Below, piece by piece: positions 32,080-40,505 of a DNA stretch of 64,000 nt (its first letter is position 1; each line of letters opens with the position of its first letter). Where the stretch lies: NCBI GenBank assembly GCA_964527585.1, contig CAZGPE010000005.1:23350-87349 (forward strand). Direction: 5' to 3'. The DNA comes from Fimenecus sp964527585 (lineage in GTDB: Bacteria > Bacillota > Clostridia > Oscillospirales > Acutalibacteraceae). The position numbers were made by a program, and so were the translations under genes. Below the pieces are notes generated by a model. The model searched no databases, had not been told where the DNA came from, and saw only the letters and a list, made by a program, of their open reading frames with translations.

Positions 32080-34311
32080 ATGGAAGCATGGAGAAGTTTT
32101 AATAAGGGCGTTTGGTGCGACAGAATTGATGTTTCGAATTTCATCAAGATGAACTACACCGCATACGACGGAGACAGTTCATTCCTTGAAGGCCCGACAG
32201 ACAGAACTAACAAAACAATGGAAAGAGTACATGAGTTGCTCATCGCCGAAAACGAAAAAGGCGGCGTACTCGATGTAAGCACCGATAAGGTACTTTCAAT
32301 CCTTTCACATGACGCAGGTTATGTTGTTGATAAGGATACCGATATTATTGTAGGTTTGCAGACAGACGAACCCCTTAAAAGAGGTGTTTCGCCGTTTGCC
32401 GGATTGCGTAACGCAGTTCAGGCTTGTAACGCATACGGATACGAACTTTCCGAGAAGATTAAAGATGAGTTCACTTACAGAACAACTCATAACTCGGGCG
32501 TTTTCCGTGCATATACCGACACAATGAAGGCTGCACGCCATGCGGGTATCCTCACAGGTCTTCCCGATGCTTACGCAAGAGGAAGAATTATCGGCGACTA
32601 CCGCAGAATCGCTCTTTACGGTATGGATTACCTTATCGAGCAGAAGAAAAACGATAAGCGTAAACTCGGTATGAAAGAAGTTCTTGACGAAGAAACAATT
32701 CATACCCTTGAAGATATTGCAAAACAGCTTGACTTTATGAATCAGCTTAAAGGTCTTGCTCTTTCTTACGGTTATGATATTTCGAAGCCCGCAACAACCG
32801 CAAAAGAGGCTATTCAGTGGCTTTATTTCGGTTACCTCGGCGCTATCAAAGAGCAGAACGGTGCGGCTAACTCAATCGGCAGAATTGCTGAATTTATGGA
32901 TATTTATATCCAGAGAGATATTGAAGAAGGCATCCTCGACGAAGTTCATGCACAGGAACTCATTGATGACCTTGTAATCAAACTCCGTTTGGTTCGCCAC
33001 CTTCGTACTCCCGAATACAACGACCTCTTCGCAGGCGATCCCGTTTGGGTAACAATGGCTCTTGCCGGTGTTACCGGTGAAGGCAAACACATGGTATCAA
33101 AGACTTCTTACCGTGTTCTTCAGACTCTTTACAACCTCGGTTCTTCCGCTGAACCCAACATCACTGTTCTCTGGTCTGACAGACTTCCTCAGGCGTTTAA
33201 GGATTTCTGCGCTCAGGTTTCAATCGACACTGACTCGATTCAGTACGAAAACGACGATGTAATGAGAAGAATGTACGGCGATGACTATGCGATTGCCTGC
33301 TGCGTATCCGCTATGAAGATGGGCAAGCAGATGCAGTTCTTCGGTGCAAGATGTAACCTTGCTAAGATTCTCCTTATGGCTCTTAACGGCGGTAAAGACG
33401 AAATCGAAGGCGCTCAGATTGCTCCCGAAGGCGATGTATTCGAAGAAAAAGTTCTCAACTATGACGAAGTTTACGATGCATATAAGAAATACCTTGCTTG
33501 GATGGCAAGACTTTATGTTAACACAATGAACATCATTCACTATATGCATGATAAATATGCTTACGAAAGACTTATGATGTCTCTTCACGATACAGATGTT
33601 GAGCGTTTGATGGCGTTCGGTGTATCCGGTTTCTCGGTTGCAATCGACTCTCTTTCGGCAATTAAATATGCTAAGGTTACTCCCGTTAAGGACGAAAGAG
33701 GCCTTATCACAGACTTCAAGATCGAAGGCAAATTCCCCAAATACGGTAACGATGACGACAGAGCAGACCTTATCGGTAAAGACCTTATCGAGTATTTCTA
33801 CAAGGAACTTTGCAAGACTCCCTGTTACAGAGGCGCTAAGCATACTCTTTCAATCCTTACAATCACTTCGAATGTTATGTACGGCAGAAAGACAGGTTCA
33901 ACACCCGACGGCCGTAAAGCAGGCGAACCCTTCGCTCCCGGTGCTAACCCCATGCACGGAAGAGACTGTGAAGGTGCTCTTGCTTCTCTTAACTCGGTTG
34001 CAAAACTTAACTATGCTTGCTGTCAGGACGGTATTTCAAATACATTCTCAATCACTCCCGACGCTTTGGGAAGCGATAAAGAACAGCAGATTGAACACCT
34101 TACGACAATGCTTGACGGTTATTTCGAGCAGGATGCTCATCACCTCAATGTAAATGTTCTTAACCGTGAAAAACTTATTGCGGCTATGGAAGATCCGACT
34201 CTTTATCCCTCACTTACAATTCGTGTTTCGGGATATGCGGTTAACTTCAACAAACTTACCCGTGATAAGCAGGAAGAAGTTATTGCCCGTACTTTCCATC
34301 AGTCAATGTAA
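32080..34311 (+). CDS. pflB: Formate C-acetyltransferase (pyruvate formate-lyase)
   Basis: This 743-residue glycyl-radical enzyme converts pyruvate and CoA to acetyl-CoA and formate under anoxia. The active-site pair is Cys407-Cys408 in IACCVSAMK, and the radical site is Gly718 in RVSGYAVNF close to the C-terminus. Length fits the family. The start has GGAGGA. Its activating enzyme follows after a hairpin. Codon usage is more biased than in neighbours (many CTT, AAG and GAC), consistent with high expression. Confidence 0.97.
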   Translation: MEAWRSFNKGVWCDRIDVSNFIKMNYTAYDGDSSFLEGPTDRTNKTMERVHELLIAENEKGGVLDVSTDKVLSILSHDAGYVVDKDTDIIVGLQTDEPLKRGVSPFAGLRNAVQACNAYGYELSEKIKDEFTYRTTHNSGVFRAYTDTMKAARHAGILTGLPDAYARGRIIGDYRRIALYGMDYLIEQKKNDKRKLGMKEVLDEETIHTLEDIAKQLDFMNQLKGLALSYGYDISKPATTAKEAIQWLYFGYLGAIKEQNGAANSIGRIAEFMDIYIQRDIEEGILDEVHAQELIDDLVIKLRLVRHLRTPEYNDLFAGDPVWVTMALAGVTGEGKHMVSKTSYRVLQTLYNLGSSAEPNITVLWSDRLPQAFKDFCAQVSIDTDSIQYENDDVMRRMYGDDYAIACCVSAMKMGKQMQFFGARCNLAKILLMALNGGKDEIEGAQIAPEGDVFEEKVLNYDEVYDAYKKYLAWMARLYVNTMNIIHYMHDKYAYERLMMSLHDTDVERLMAFGVSGFSVAIDSLSAIKYAKVTPVKDERGLITDFKIEGKFPKYGNDDDRADLIGKDLIEYFYKELCKTPCYRGAKHTLSILTITSNVMYGRKTGSTPDGRKAGEPFAPGANPMHGRDCEGALASLNSVAKLNYACCQDGISNTFSITPDALGSDKEQQIEHLTTMLDGYFEQDAHHLNVNVLNREKLIAAMEDPTLYPSLTIRVSGYAVNFNKLTRDKQEEVIARTFHQSM

Positions 34312-34322
34312 TAACAACTAAG

Positions 34323-34357
34323 AAAAAGGGCGTTGCATTTCGGCAATGCCCTTTTTA
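34323..34357 (+). terminator. Hairpin between pflB and pflA
   Basis: AAAAAGGGCGTTGC (34323-34336) pairs with GCAATGCCCTTTTT (34343-34356) with one G-U pair, followed by T-rich sequence. It lies between two genes of one operon and probably lowers pflA expression relative to pflB. Confidence 0.78.
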
Positions 34358-34377
34358 TAAACTTACAGGAGATATAT

Positions 34378-35103
34378 ATGGCTAATATTCACTCTTTTGA
34401 AAGCCTTGCCGCAGTTGACGGAGAAGGTTTGAGATATGATATATTTTTCAGCGGATGTCCTTTGAGATGTGCTTACTGTCATAATCCGGACACATGGCAT
34501 CATAAGGGCGAAATAGATATCGGCGCCGAAGAACTTTTTGCAAAGATAAAACGCTTTAAGCCGTATTTCAAAAAAGGCGGCGGAGTTACTTTTTCGGGCG
34601 GAGAGCCCCTTCTTAACGCAAAATTCATAAACGAACTTGCGCCGATGCTTAAATCAGAGTGTATAGGTTATTGCCTTGACACTTCGGGAAGCGTAAAATT
34701 AACCGAAGAAGTCAAAAAAGCGATTGACAATGCGGATATGATAATTCTTGACATCAAGTTTTCAAATCCCGAAGATTACCGAAAATATACAAAAGGCGAT
34801 TTTAACCTTTTTTGCGAGATAGGAAGATATGCAAGCGAAAAAGGAATCAGAATGTGGCTGAGAACCGTTGTTGTTCCCGGTATTAACGATTCGGAAAAAG
34901 CAATGGATGAATATGCCCGCTTTGTAAAACAGTTTAAGTTTGAAAAATACGAACTTTTAGCTTTTCATACAATGGGATTTTTTAAGTATGATGAATTGAA
35001 AATCGAAAATCCGCTTAAAGACACAAAAGCGCTTGACAAATCCCGTCTTAAAGAACTTCAGCAATATTTGAATGGAAAATTGGCGGAAAACGGATGTGTT
35101 TAA
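34378..35103 (+). CDS. pflA: Pyruvate formate-lyase-activating enzyme
   Basis: The 241-residue radical SAM enzyme installs the glycyl radical on PflB. The cluster motif CxxxCxxC is in SGCPLRCAYCHNPDTW near residue 28; GGGVTFSGGEPLL is the SAM-contacting segment, and DIKF and VVVPGIND follow as in PflA. ATG at 34378 is chosen for its AGGAGAT site. It ends before a repeat-derived terminator. Confidence 0.95.
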   Translation: MANIHSFESLAAVDGEGLRYDIFFSGCPLRCAYCHNPDTWHHKGEIDIGAEELFAKIKRFKPYFKKGGGVTFSGGEPLLNAKFINELAPMLKSECIGYCLDTSGSVKLTEEVKKAIDNADMIILDIKFSNPEDYRKYTKGDFNLFCEIGRYASEKGIRMWLRTVVVPGINDSEKAMDEYARFVKQFKFEKYELLAFHTMGFFKYDELKIENPLKDTKALDKSRLKELQQYLNGKLAENGCV

Positions 35104-35154
35104 TTTCCGATATTTCTTAAATTATCTTTATCGGTAATAATAACCCGAAAATTT

Positions 35155-35205
35155 ACCGATAATATCTGACCCGTACAGGCGGCGTTTTGCCGCCTGTTTT
35201 TTTAT
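35155..35205 (+). terminator. Repeat-derived terminator after pflA
   Basis: A degenerate copy of the GC-rich repeat has CAGGCGGC (35176-35183) paired with GCCGCCTG (35189-35196) followed by seven T residues, so it fits an intrinsic terminator. The lead CTGACCCGTA resembles type A units. Confidence 0.75.
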
Positions 35206-35214
35206 GTAATATCT

Positions 35215-35275
35215 AATTTACGGGTTCCCTCACACCGTAGGGGCGGCGTTTCGCCGCCCGTTGCCGTTGCAACCT
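35215..35275. repeat. Single type A palindromic repeat
   Basis: One unit: ACGGGTTCCCTCACACCGTA, then GGGGCGGCGTTTCGCCGCCC (about 35239-35259), then TTGCCGTTGCAACCTCAAA. It matches the 27946 array. Confidence 0.85.
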
Positions 35276-35302
35276 CAAATTCACTTCCGTATTCGGCAAA
35301 AC

Positions 35303-35333
35303 AAACGGCAGATACTCAATGTATCTGCCGTTT
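35303..35333. terminator. Bidirectional terminator
   Basis: AAACGGCAGATAC and GTATCTGCCGTTT form a perfect 13-bp stem with loop TCAAT. On the minus strand it closes the radical SAM/Cys-rich operon. Confidence 0.85.
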
Positions 35334-35340
35334 AATTTGT

Positions 35341-35559
35341 TTATTTTAACTTTTCGATTATTTTTCCGTAGTTTTCCTCACGGTGAGGGAAAATGCATTT
35401 CGAACAGTCTTTTACCCCGTTTTCGAGTATCGTATAATTTCCGGGACACTCCGAGTTTTTATACAGCGGACAAAAGCAGAAAAGGCAGTTGATTTTATCA
35501 ATTCCTTTATGGCACGGATAATATTCGCAGTCTTTGTTTTCAAAAAATCTGTAACTCAT
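35341..35559 (-). CDS. Cysteine-rich small protein (zinc-finger-like)
   Basis: The 72-residue protein carries eight cysteines (C11, C16, C25, C28, C30, C38, C52, C55) spaced as in the cysteine-rich small domain family (PF04071 type): YYPCHKG, CLFCFCPLY and CSKCIFPH. Metal or cluster binding is likely. Its start is 2 bases past the radical SAM stop, so the two are coupled. This domain is also found in some CobD-related proteins, but none is present here. Confidence 0.82.
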   Translation of the reverse strand: MSYRFFENKDCEYYPCHKGIDKINCLFCFCPLYKNSECPGNYTILENGVKDCSKCIFPHREENYGKIIEKLK

Positions 35560-35560
35560 A

Positions 35561-36175
35561 TCAGTCTGCCGTATACTCTCTGACTCTCAATTCGATTCCC
35601 ATTTCGTCCGCAAGCGCCTGACATTCGGCAATATCTTCTTCGGGAATTACATCGACTAACGAAAATTTAACTTTAACATCATATTCTTTACATTCCCGTG
35701 CGAATTTAAGAATAGCGGGAAACGATTTCTCTTTGAACACAGGATGGCAGAGTTTTTCGTACTTTTCCGAAGTCGGAGCGTTTAATGAAATCGAAACCGT
35801 GTCCATAACCGAACAAATTTCTTTTGCCGTCGGTCTTTTATTGAGTAAATCGGAAAGACCGTTTGTGTTAATTCTGAGTTTGCAGTTCGGGATTTTTTCT
35901 TTGAGGTAATTTGCGGTTTTAATCAGCACATCAAAAGCGCAGGTAGGTTCACCGTATCCGCAGAAAATAATTTCTCCGCTGTAATCGGAAAAATCGAAAG
36001 CGTCGATTTCTTCTTTAACCTGCTCAAAGGACGGACTGTGGCCTGAAAACCAAAGCGTATCGGCATCTCCGACACTGTCGCCGTTATTACGGATACAAAA
36101 TTCGCATTTGCACGGGCAGGCATTTGTTATGTTCAAATAGACCTGATTTTCAAAAGTATATACAATGTTTGCCAT
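35561..36175 (-). CDS. TatD-associated radical SAM protein
   Basis: The 204-residue radical SAM protein is short for the superfamily. It opens with NITNACPCKCEFCIRN, a CxxxCxxC cluster motif, and shows GYGEPTC, a GGEP-like SAM segment, and RINTNGL. It fits the TatD-linked radical SAM family, named for genome neighbours rather than known chemistry; no tatD gene lies in this window. An AGGAG site precedes ATG. It is followed directly by a small Cys-rich protein, and preceded by the B6 ECF gene 3 bases upstream. Confidence 0.85.
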   Translation of the reverse strand: MANIVYTFENQVYLNITNACPCKCEFCIRNNGDSVGDADTLWFSGHSPSFEQVKEEIDAFDFSDYSGEIIFCGYGEPTCAFDVLIKTANYLKEKIPNCKLRINTNGLSDLLNKRPTAKEICSVMDTVSISLNAPTSEKYEKLCHPVFKEKSFPAILKFARECKEYDVKVKFSLVDVIPEEDIAECQALADEMGIELRVREYTAD

Positions 36176-36177
36176 AA

Positions 36178-36726
36178 TTATTTCTCCTGTCTTGAAATTC
36201 TTGATTTGAAGTTTGTTTTATCAAGCGCCGCTGCCGCAAGATAATATATTATCGCACTTCCGGTTGCCTGAATACAACTGAAAGGTACGGAAATCCATGC
36301 TGTCGGGAAGGTGTACAGTAATCCTTCTGCCAAAAGATAACCGAAAACAGTGATGATTCCCGACACTATCGGCATAACTGCCGTTGTTTTGTTAAGAATT
36401 TTTTCGGGCTTTTTCGTTGCTTTTAATGAATATACCAATGCAAAGGGGAGAGCGTTAAACGCTTTTATTACTGCCGTAAACGGCGCCCAAACCGCAGCTC
36501 CGGCAAGCAAATCCGCAATTGCACCTCCGATGGCTGCCGCAAGCATAGCATAAGGAGTCGGAAGAATACAAGCCGAAAGATAAATCATACTGTCTCCGAA
36601 ATGCAGGTACCCGTCATTTATTCCCGTATTAAATTTGATAAAGGCTGTCATAACCGCAATGATTGCCGCACACAGTGCCGTGGTAACAGTCAAATAAAGA
36701 CGGTTCTTTTTTTTGTTTTCATTCAT
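36178..36726 (-). CDS. ECF transporter S component, probable vitamin B6 uptake
   Basis: The 182-residue membrane protein has about five to six helices and the small-residue pattern of ECF S components (YLHFGDSMIYLSACILP near residue 38, AAAIGGAIADLLAG near 64). It overlaps the end of the pyridoxal kinase gene by 8 bases, and the MocR-type regulator pdxR is divergent, so a pyridoxine/pyridoxal substrate is inferred. Shared A, A' and T subunits are not in the window. GGAGATG precedes ATG. Confidence 0.85.
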   Translation of the reverse strand: MNENKKKNRLYLTVTTALCAAIIAVMTAFIKFNTGINDGYLHFGDSMIYLSACILPTPYAMLAAAIGGAIADLLAGAAVWAPFTAVIKAFNALPFALVYSLKATKKPEKILNKTTAVMPIVSGIITVFGYLLAEGLLYTFPTAWISVPFSCIQATGSAIIYYLAAAALDKTNFKSRISRQEK

Positions 36727-37555
36727 TTGTCAACATCTCCAAATGTTTTTGAAAATTAACTCCGCTGTTTACATCGGTTGCCTCACGGTAAGACTCTTTT
36801 ATCGCTTTTTCGAGAAAACGGGTAGCCGACTCAACCGCATATACCATACTTGTGCCTTTTACCGCATGAGCACAGATTATACTTGAAAAAATATCGCCTG
36901 TGCCCGAATAACTTCCGCCGAAGATTTCGGAGCGTGAAACGGACACTTCGTCTTTTTCGACAAGTATGTTACATATACAGTTCAGATGGCGCACACCGGT
37001 TACGATTACGCTTTTGAGTTTACCGCCGAGCAGTTGCCGTGCAAGAGAAACAACGGTGTCTATATAATCTCCCGAAGAACTTTTTTCGGTGAGGTCTTTA
37101 TATGAAGTCCTCGTCAGAATACAAAGCTCGGTGAGGTTGGGGGTTATAATATCCGCTTTTTTTACAAGAGATGCGACTTTTCTGCAAAGGGCTTTTGAAT
37201 ATGTTCCGTAAAGCAGACCGTCATCCGCCATAACCGGATCTACAACGGTTACTGTTTTTTCGTTCGAAAAAGTGTCGATGAAATCGGAAATAATATCGGC
37301 TTGAGTGCATGAAGTTATATATCCGGTAAGCAATCCGTCAAAATTCACACCGAGTTTTTTCCATTCGTTAATAAATTTCGGCATTTCGTTTGTTAAGTCG
37401 ACACAGTAAAAAGAATCGTATCCGGTTTGGTTTGAAAGAATTGCCGTCGGAAGAGGACAACATTCTATTCCGAGTGCCGATATTATCGGAAGCGCAACCG
37501 TCAGCGAACACCGACCGAAGCCCGAAAGATCGTTTATTGCCGCAATCTTTTTCAA
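36719..37555 (-). CDS. pdxK: Pyridoxal/pyridoxamine kinase
   Basis: The 278-residue ribokinase-fold enzyme phosphorylates pyridoxal, pyridoxine or pyridoxamine with ATP. The N-terminal INDLSGFGRCSLTVALPI is the family signature; GLLTGYI, VVDPVMADDGLLY and ITPNLTEL form the substrate and nucleotide sites, and GGSYSGTGDIFSS carries the catalytic Asp. The TTG start at 37555 follows AGAGGGTG. It is co-transcribed with the S component and divergent from pdxR, forming a B6 salvage locus. Confidence 0.92.
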   Translation of the reverse strand: MKKIAAINDLSGFGRCSLTVALPIISALGIECCPLPTAILSNQTGYDSFYCVDLTNEMPKFINEWKKLGVNFDGLLTGYITSCTQADIISDFIDTFSNEKTVTVVDPVMADDGLLYGTYSKALCRKVASLVKKADIITPNLTELCILTRTSYKDLTEKSSSGDYIDTVVSLARQLLGGKLKSVIVTGVRHLNCICNILVEKDEVSVSRSEIFGGSYSGTGDIFSSIICAHAVKGTSMVYAVESATRFLEKAIKESYREATDVNSGVNFQKHLEMLTNE

Positions 37556-37654
37556 AAAAACACCCTCTTGCTTTTCTTAACTTATGTATATATAATATAA
37601 CTGATTTGTCGTTATTAAAATATCCAAATTTGATAAAAAGTAAGGGGTCAGTTT

Positions 37655-38959
37655 ATGGATTTATCCGGCAGAGAAAAAGCACTGTATTTGCAAGTGTACG
37701 ATTATTATAAATCGCTTATTATCGAAGGTAAACTTGAAAAAGGAGCAAAACTTCCTTCTGTAAGACGCTGTTCGGTACAGTTGAATGTCAGCAGAACTAC
37801 GGTCGAAAACGCTTATTTTCAACTTGCCGCAGACGGTTATATTTTTTCGAAAGCTCAAAGCGGTTATTATGTAACGGATATAGCGTATTCCCCGAAAAAA
37901 ACGGAATTTAACAAAACGGATGCGTCGGAGCATAAGCAAATCAGGTATGACTTTTCTTCTCTTAAAGCCGATAAAGAAAGTTTTGATTTCGATTTGTGGC
38001 GAAGGTATATTAAAAGTGCTTTGCGCCAAGACGAACGGTTGCTGTCTTACGGTGAAGTGCAGGGTGAATACGAATTGCGTGAGGTTATTGCGAAATATAT
38101 AACCGAAAACAGAAATGTTGTCTGCACTCCGGACGATATTGTAATCGGTGCCGGAGTTCAAAGCCTTTTGCATATTCTTTGCGGAATTATTCCCGATAAA
38201 AAAACGGTTTCATTTGCCGATAAAACTTTTGTTCAGGGAATTTCGATTTTTCAAGACCATAAATTCACGGTAAGTCCCGACGAAAAAACGGCGGATGTGC
38301 TGTATCTTTCACCTTCGCATATGAATTCGTGGGGCGATGTTATGCCGACGGAAAAACGCCTTGAAATTATAAAAGAAGCCGAAAAAAATTCAACATTGAT
38401 AATAGAGGATGATTATGACAGCGAATTCGGATACTTGCTTCGTCCAACACCTTCTCTTCAAGGATTGGACGGCGGTAAAAATGTAGTGTATATCGGTACT
38501 TTTTCGAAGTTGCTTTTACCGTCGATAAGAATAAGTTTTATGATTTTGCCCGAAAAACTCAAAAATTCTTATCTTGCACGCTCTTATATGTATTCTCAAA
38601 CGGTTTCCACAACTGATCAAATCGCTCTTTGTCAGTTTATAAGAGACGGTCATCTTTCAAGACGGATAAAAAAAGTAAGAAAACTCTATGCTCAAAAGAC
38701 CATGAAATTAAACGAAGCGATAAAAACGGTATTCGGTACCGGTGTGCAAACGCATATCGGACAGACCGGATTTCTCATTAAGATGGATTTCGAAAACGGT
38801 TTAACTTGCAACGAAATCGTCCGGCGTGCCGAAAATGCCGGGATAGCGTTGCGAAAGGGAGACAATGCGGAAATTTCTCAGGTTCTTTTATCATGTTCTT
38901 CTGTTCAAAGCGAAGATTTTATTCCTGCGATGAAAGTGCTTAAAAAAGCGTTGGAATAA
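37655..38959 (+). CDS. pdxR: PdxR-type MocR regulator (GntR HTH fused to aminotransferase fold)
   Basis: The 434-residue regulator has a GntR winged helix (about 10-75, with GAKLPSVRRCSVQLNVSRTTV) and a PLP-binding class I aminotransferase-like domain. GTFSKLLLPSIRISF carries the PLP lysine. MocR proteins of this type sense PLP and control B6 genes. Divergence from pdxK and the ECF gene supports that role. The 99-base gap holds AT-rich promoter sequence on both strands; no operator is assigned with confidence. AAGGGG precedes ATG. Confidence 0.88.
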   Translation: MDLSGREKALYLQVYDYYKSLIIEGKLEKGAKLPSVRRCSVQLNVSRTTVENAYFQLAADGYIFSKAQSGYYVTDIAYSPKKTEFNKTDASEHKQIRYDFSSLKADKESFDFDLWRRYIKSALRQDERLLSYGEVQGEYELREVIAKYITENRNVVCTPDDIVIGAGVQSLLHILCGIIPDKKTVSFADKTFVQGISIFQDHKFTVSPDEKTADVLYLSPSHMNSWGDVMPTEKRLEIIKEAEKNSTLIIEDDYDSEFGYLLRPTPSLQGLDGGKNVVYIGTFSKLLLPSIRISFMILPEKLKNSYLARSYMYSQTVSTTDQIALCQFIRDGHLSRRIKKVRKLYAQKTMKLNEAIKTVFGTGVQTHIGQTGFLIKMDFENGLTCNEIVRRAENAGIALRKGDNAEISQVLLSCSSVQSEDFIPAMKVLKKALE

Positions 38960-38969
38960 TATATTTTCC

Positions 38970-38998
38970 TTGAAAAAGCGGATAGGGTATAATATAAT
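38970..38998 (+). promoter_or_regulatory. Promoter of araA
   Basis: TTGAAA at 38970-38975 and TATAAT at 38993-38998 with 17-base spacing, 38 bases ahead of the araA ATG. Confidence 0.7.
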
Positions 38999-39035
38999 TG
39001 AAATGTATTTAATATTTCGAAAAGGCGGTATAAAT

Positions 39036-40505
39036 ATGAAAAACAGTGTTTTTTATTTCGTGGTCGGTTCTCAGTTTCTTTACGGTGAAGAAACGCTTAT
39101 AGAAATTGATAAACATTCTAAAATAATGGTAGACGGATTTAATAAAGACGAAAACATTCCGTGTACTGTAAAGTGGTTTCCCTGCGTTAAAACAAGCGAG
39201 GAAATTTACAACATAATGAATCAGGCGAACAACGACGAAAACTGTGCGGGTGTTATTACTTGGATGCACACTTTTTCTCCGTCTAAAATGTGGGTTAAAG
39301 GACTTACGGCATTAAGAAAACCTTACCTTCATCTTAACACTCAGTTTAACCGTGAAATCCCGTGGAACGATATTGATATGGATTTTATGAATCTCAATCA
39401 GTCGGCACACGGAGACAGAGAACACGGATATATAACCGCAAGACTTCGTATGAACCGAAAAGTAATTGTCGGATTTTGGCAGGATCCCGATTTTACCGAA
39501 CAGATGGGTGTTTGGATGAGAGCGGCTGTCGGTGCGGCCGAATCGAGAAAACTCAGGGTACTGAGAATTTCGGATAATATGAGAAATGTTGCTGTAACCG
39601 AAGGCGATAAAGTCGAGGCATTGATAAAACTCGGCTGGAGCGTTGATCATTACGGTGTCGGAGATATTGTTTCGGAAGTTGAAAAAGTAACCGAAGACGA
39701 AATCGACGCTCAGATGAAACTCTACGAAGAAAAATATATAATGGATACGGATAATATCGAAGCCGTTCGTTATCAGGCAAGAGAAGAAGTTGCGATAAAA
39801 AAATTCCTCGATGCCGGAAATTTCAAAGCGTTCCATACTAATTTTGAGGATCTTCAGGGCTTGAGACAACTTCCCGGACTCGCTTCTCAGGACCTTATGA
39901 GCCAAGGATACGGTTTCGGTGCCGAAGGCGACTGGAAAGTTGCGGCTATGACAAGAATTATGAAAGTTATGGCGCAGGGAATCGGTAAGGGTACTGCGTT
40001 TATGGAAGACTATACTCTCCATCTCGAAAAAGGCAATGAAATGATACTCGGCGCTCATATGCTTGAAGTCTGCCCGACAATTTCCTGCGAAAAGCCGAAA
40101 ATTCAGGTTCATCCTCTCGGTATCGGTGATAGGGAAGATCCCGCAAGACTTGTCTTTAAGGCTAAGAAAGGTTCTGCGATTGTTGTTTCGCTTGTCGATA
40201 TGGGCGACAGATTGAGAATGATCGTCAACGATATAGAATGTCAAACTCAGGAAAACGATATGCCGAAACTTCCCGTTGCGGGAGTGCTTTGGAAACCGCT
40301 TCCCGATTTCAAGACTTCGGCTGCAGCTTGGATTTATGCGGGCGGAGCGCACCATTCGGTTCTTTCTTATGACCTTACTGCCGAACATATGCGTGATTTT
40401 GCGGAAATAATGGGCATTGAATTTGTTTATATAGATAAAAACACAACAATTCCTCAGTTGAGAAAAGAACTCGAATACAACGATGTTATTTGGAGGAATA
40501 AATAA
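39036..40505 (+). CDS. araA: L-arabinose isomerase
   Basis: The 489-residue enzyme converts L-arabinose to L-ribulose. Family segments include FVVGSQFLYGEETL near the start, WMHTFSPSKMW, LNTQFNREIPW, and the metal ligands in TNFEDL, a GMEDYT-like FMEDYT, and GGAHHSV near the C-terminus. ATG at 39036 is used with AAAGGCGG upstream, because an earlier ATG at 38970 lies in the promoter. Its stop shares one base with the araD start. No araB or arabinose transporter is adjacent. Confidence 0.95.
   Translation: MKNSVFYFVVGSQFLYGEETLIEIDKHSKIMVDGFNKDENIPCTVKWFPCVKTSEEIYNIMNQANNDENCAGVITWMHTFSPSKMWVKGLTALRKPYLHLNTQFNREIPWNDIDMDFMNLNQSAHGDREHGYITARLRMNRKVIVGFWQDPDFTEQMGVWMRAAVGAAESRKLRVLRISDNMRNVAVTEGDKVEALIKLGWSVDHYGVGDIVSEVEKVTEDEIDAQMKLYEEKYIMDTDNIEAVRYQAREEVAIKKFLDAGNFKAFHTNFEDLQGLRQLPGLASQDLMSQGYGFGAEGDWKVAAMTRIMKVMAQGIGKGTAFMEDYTLHLEKGNEMILGAHMLEVCPTISCEKPKIQVHPLGIGDREDPARLVFKAKKGSAIVVSLVDMGDRLRMIVNDIECQTQENDMPKLPVAGVLWKPLPDFKTSAAAWIYAGGAHHSVLSYDLTAEHMRDFAEIMGIEFVYIDKNTTIPQLRKELEYNDVIWRNK

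Noticed and set aside
39312..40388. 358-codon minus-strand ORF opposite araA
   Set aside because: The plus-strand araA is unambiguous and the shadow has no domain.
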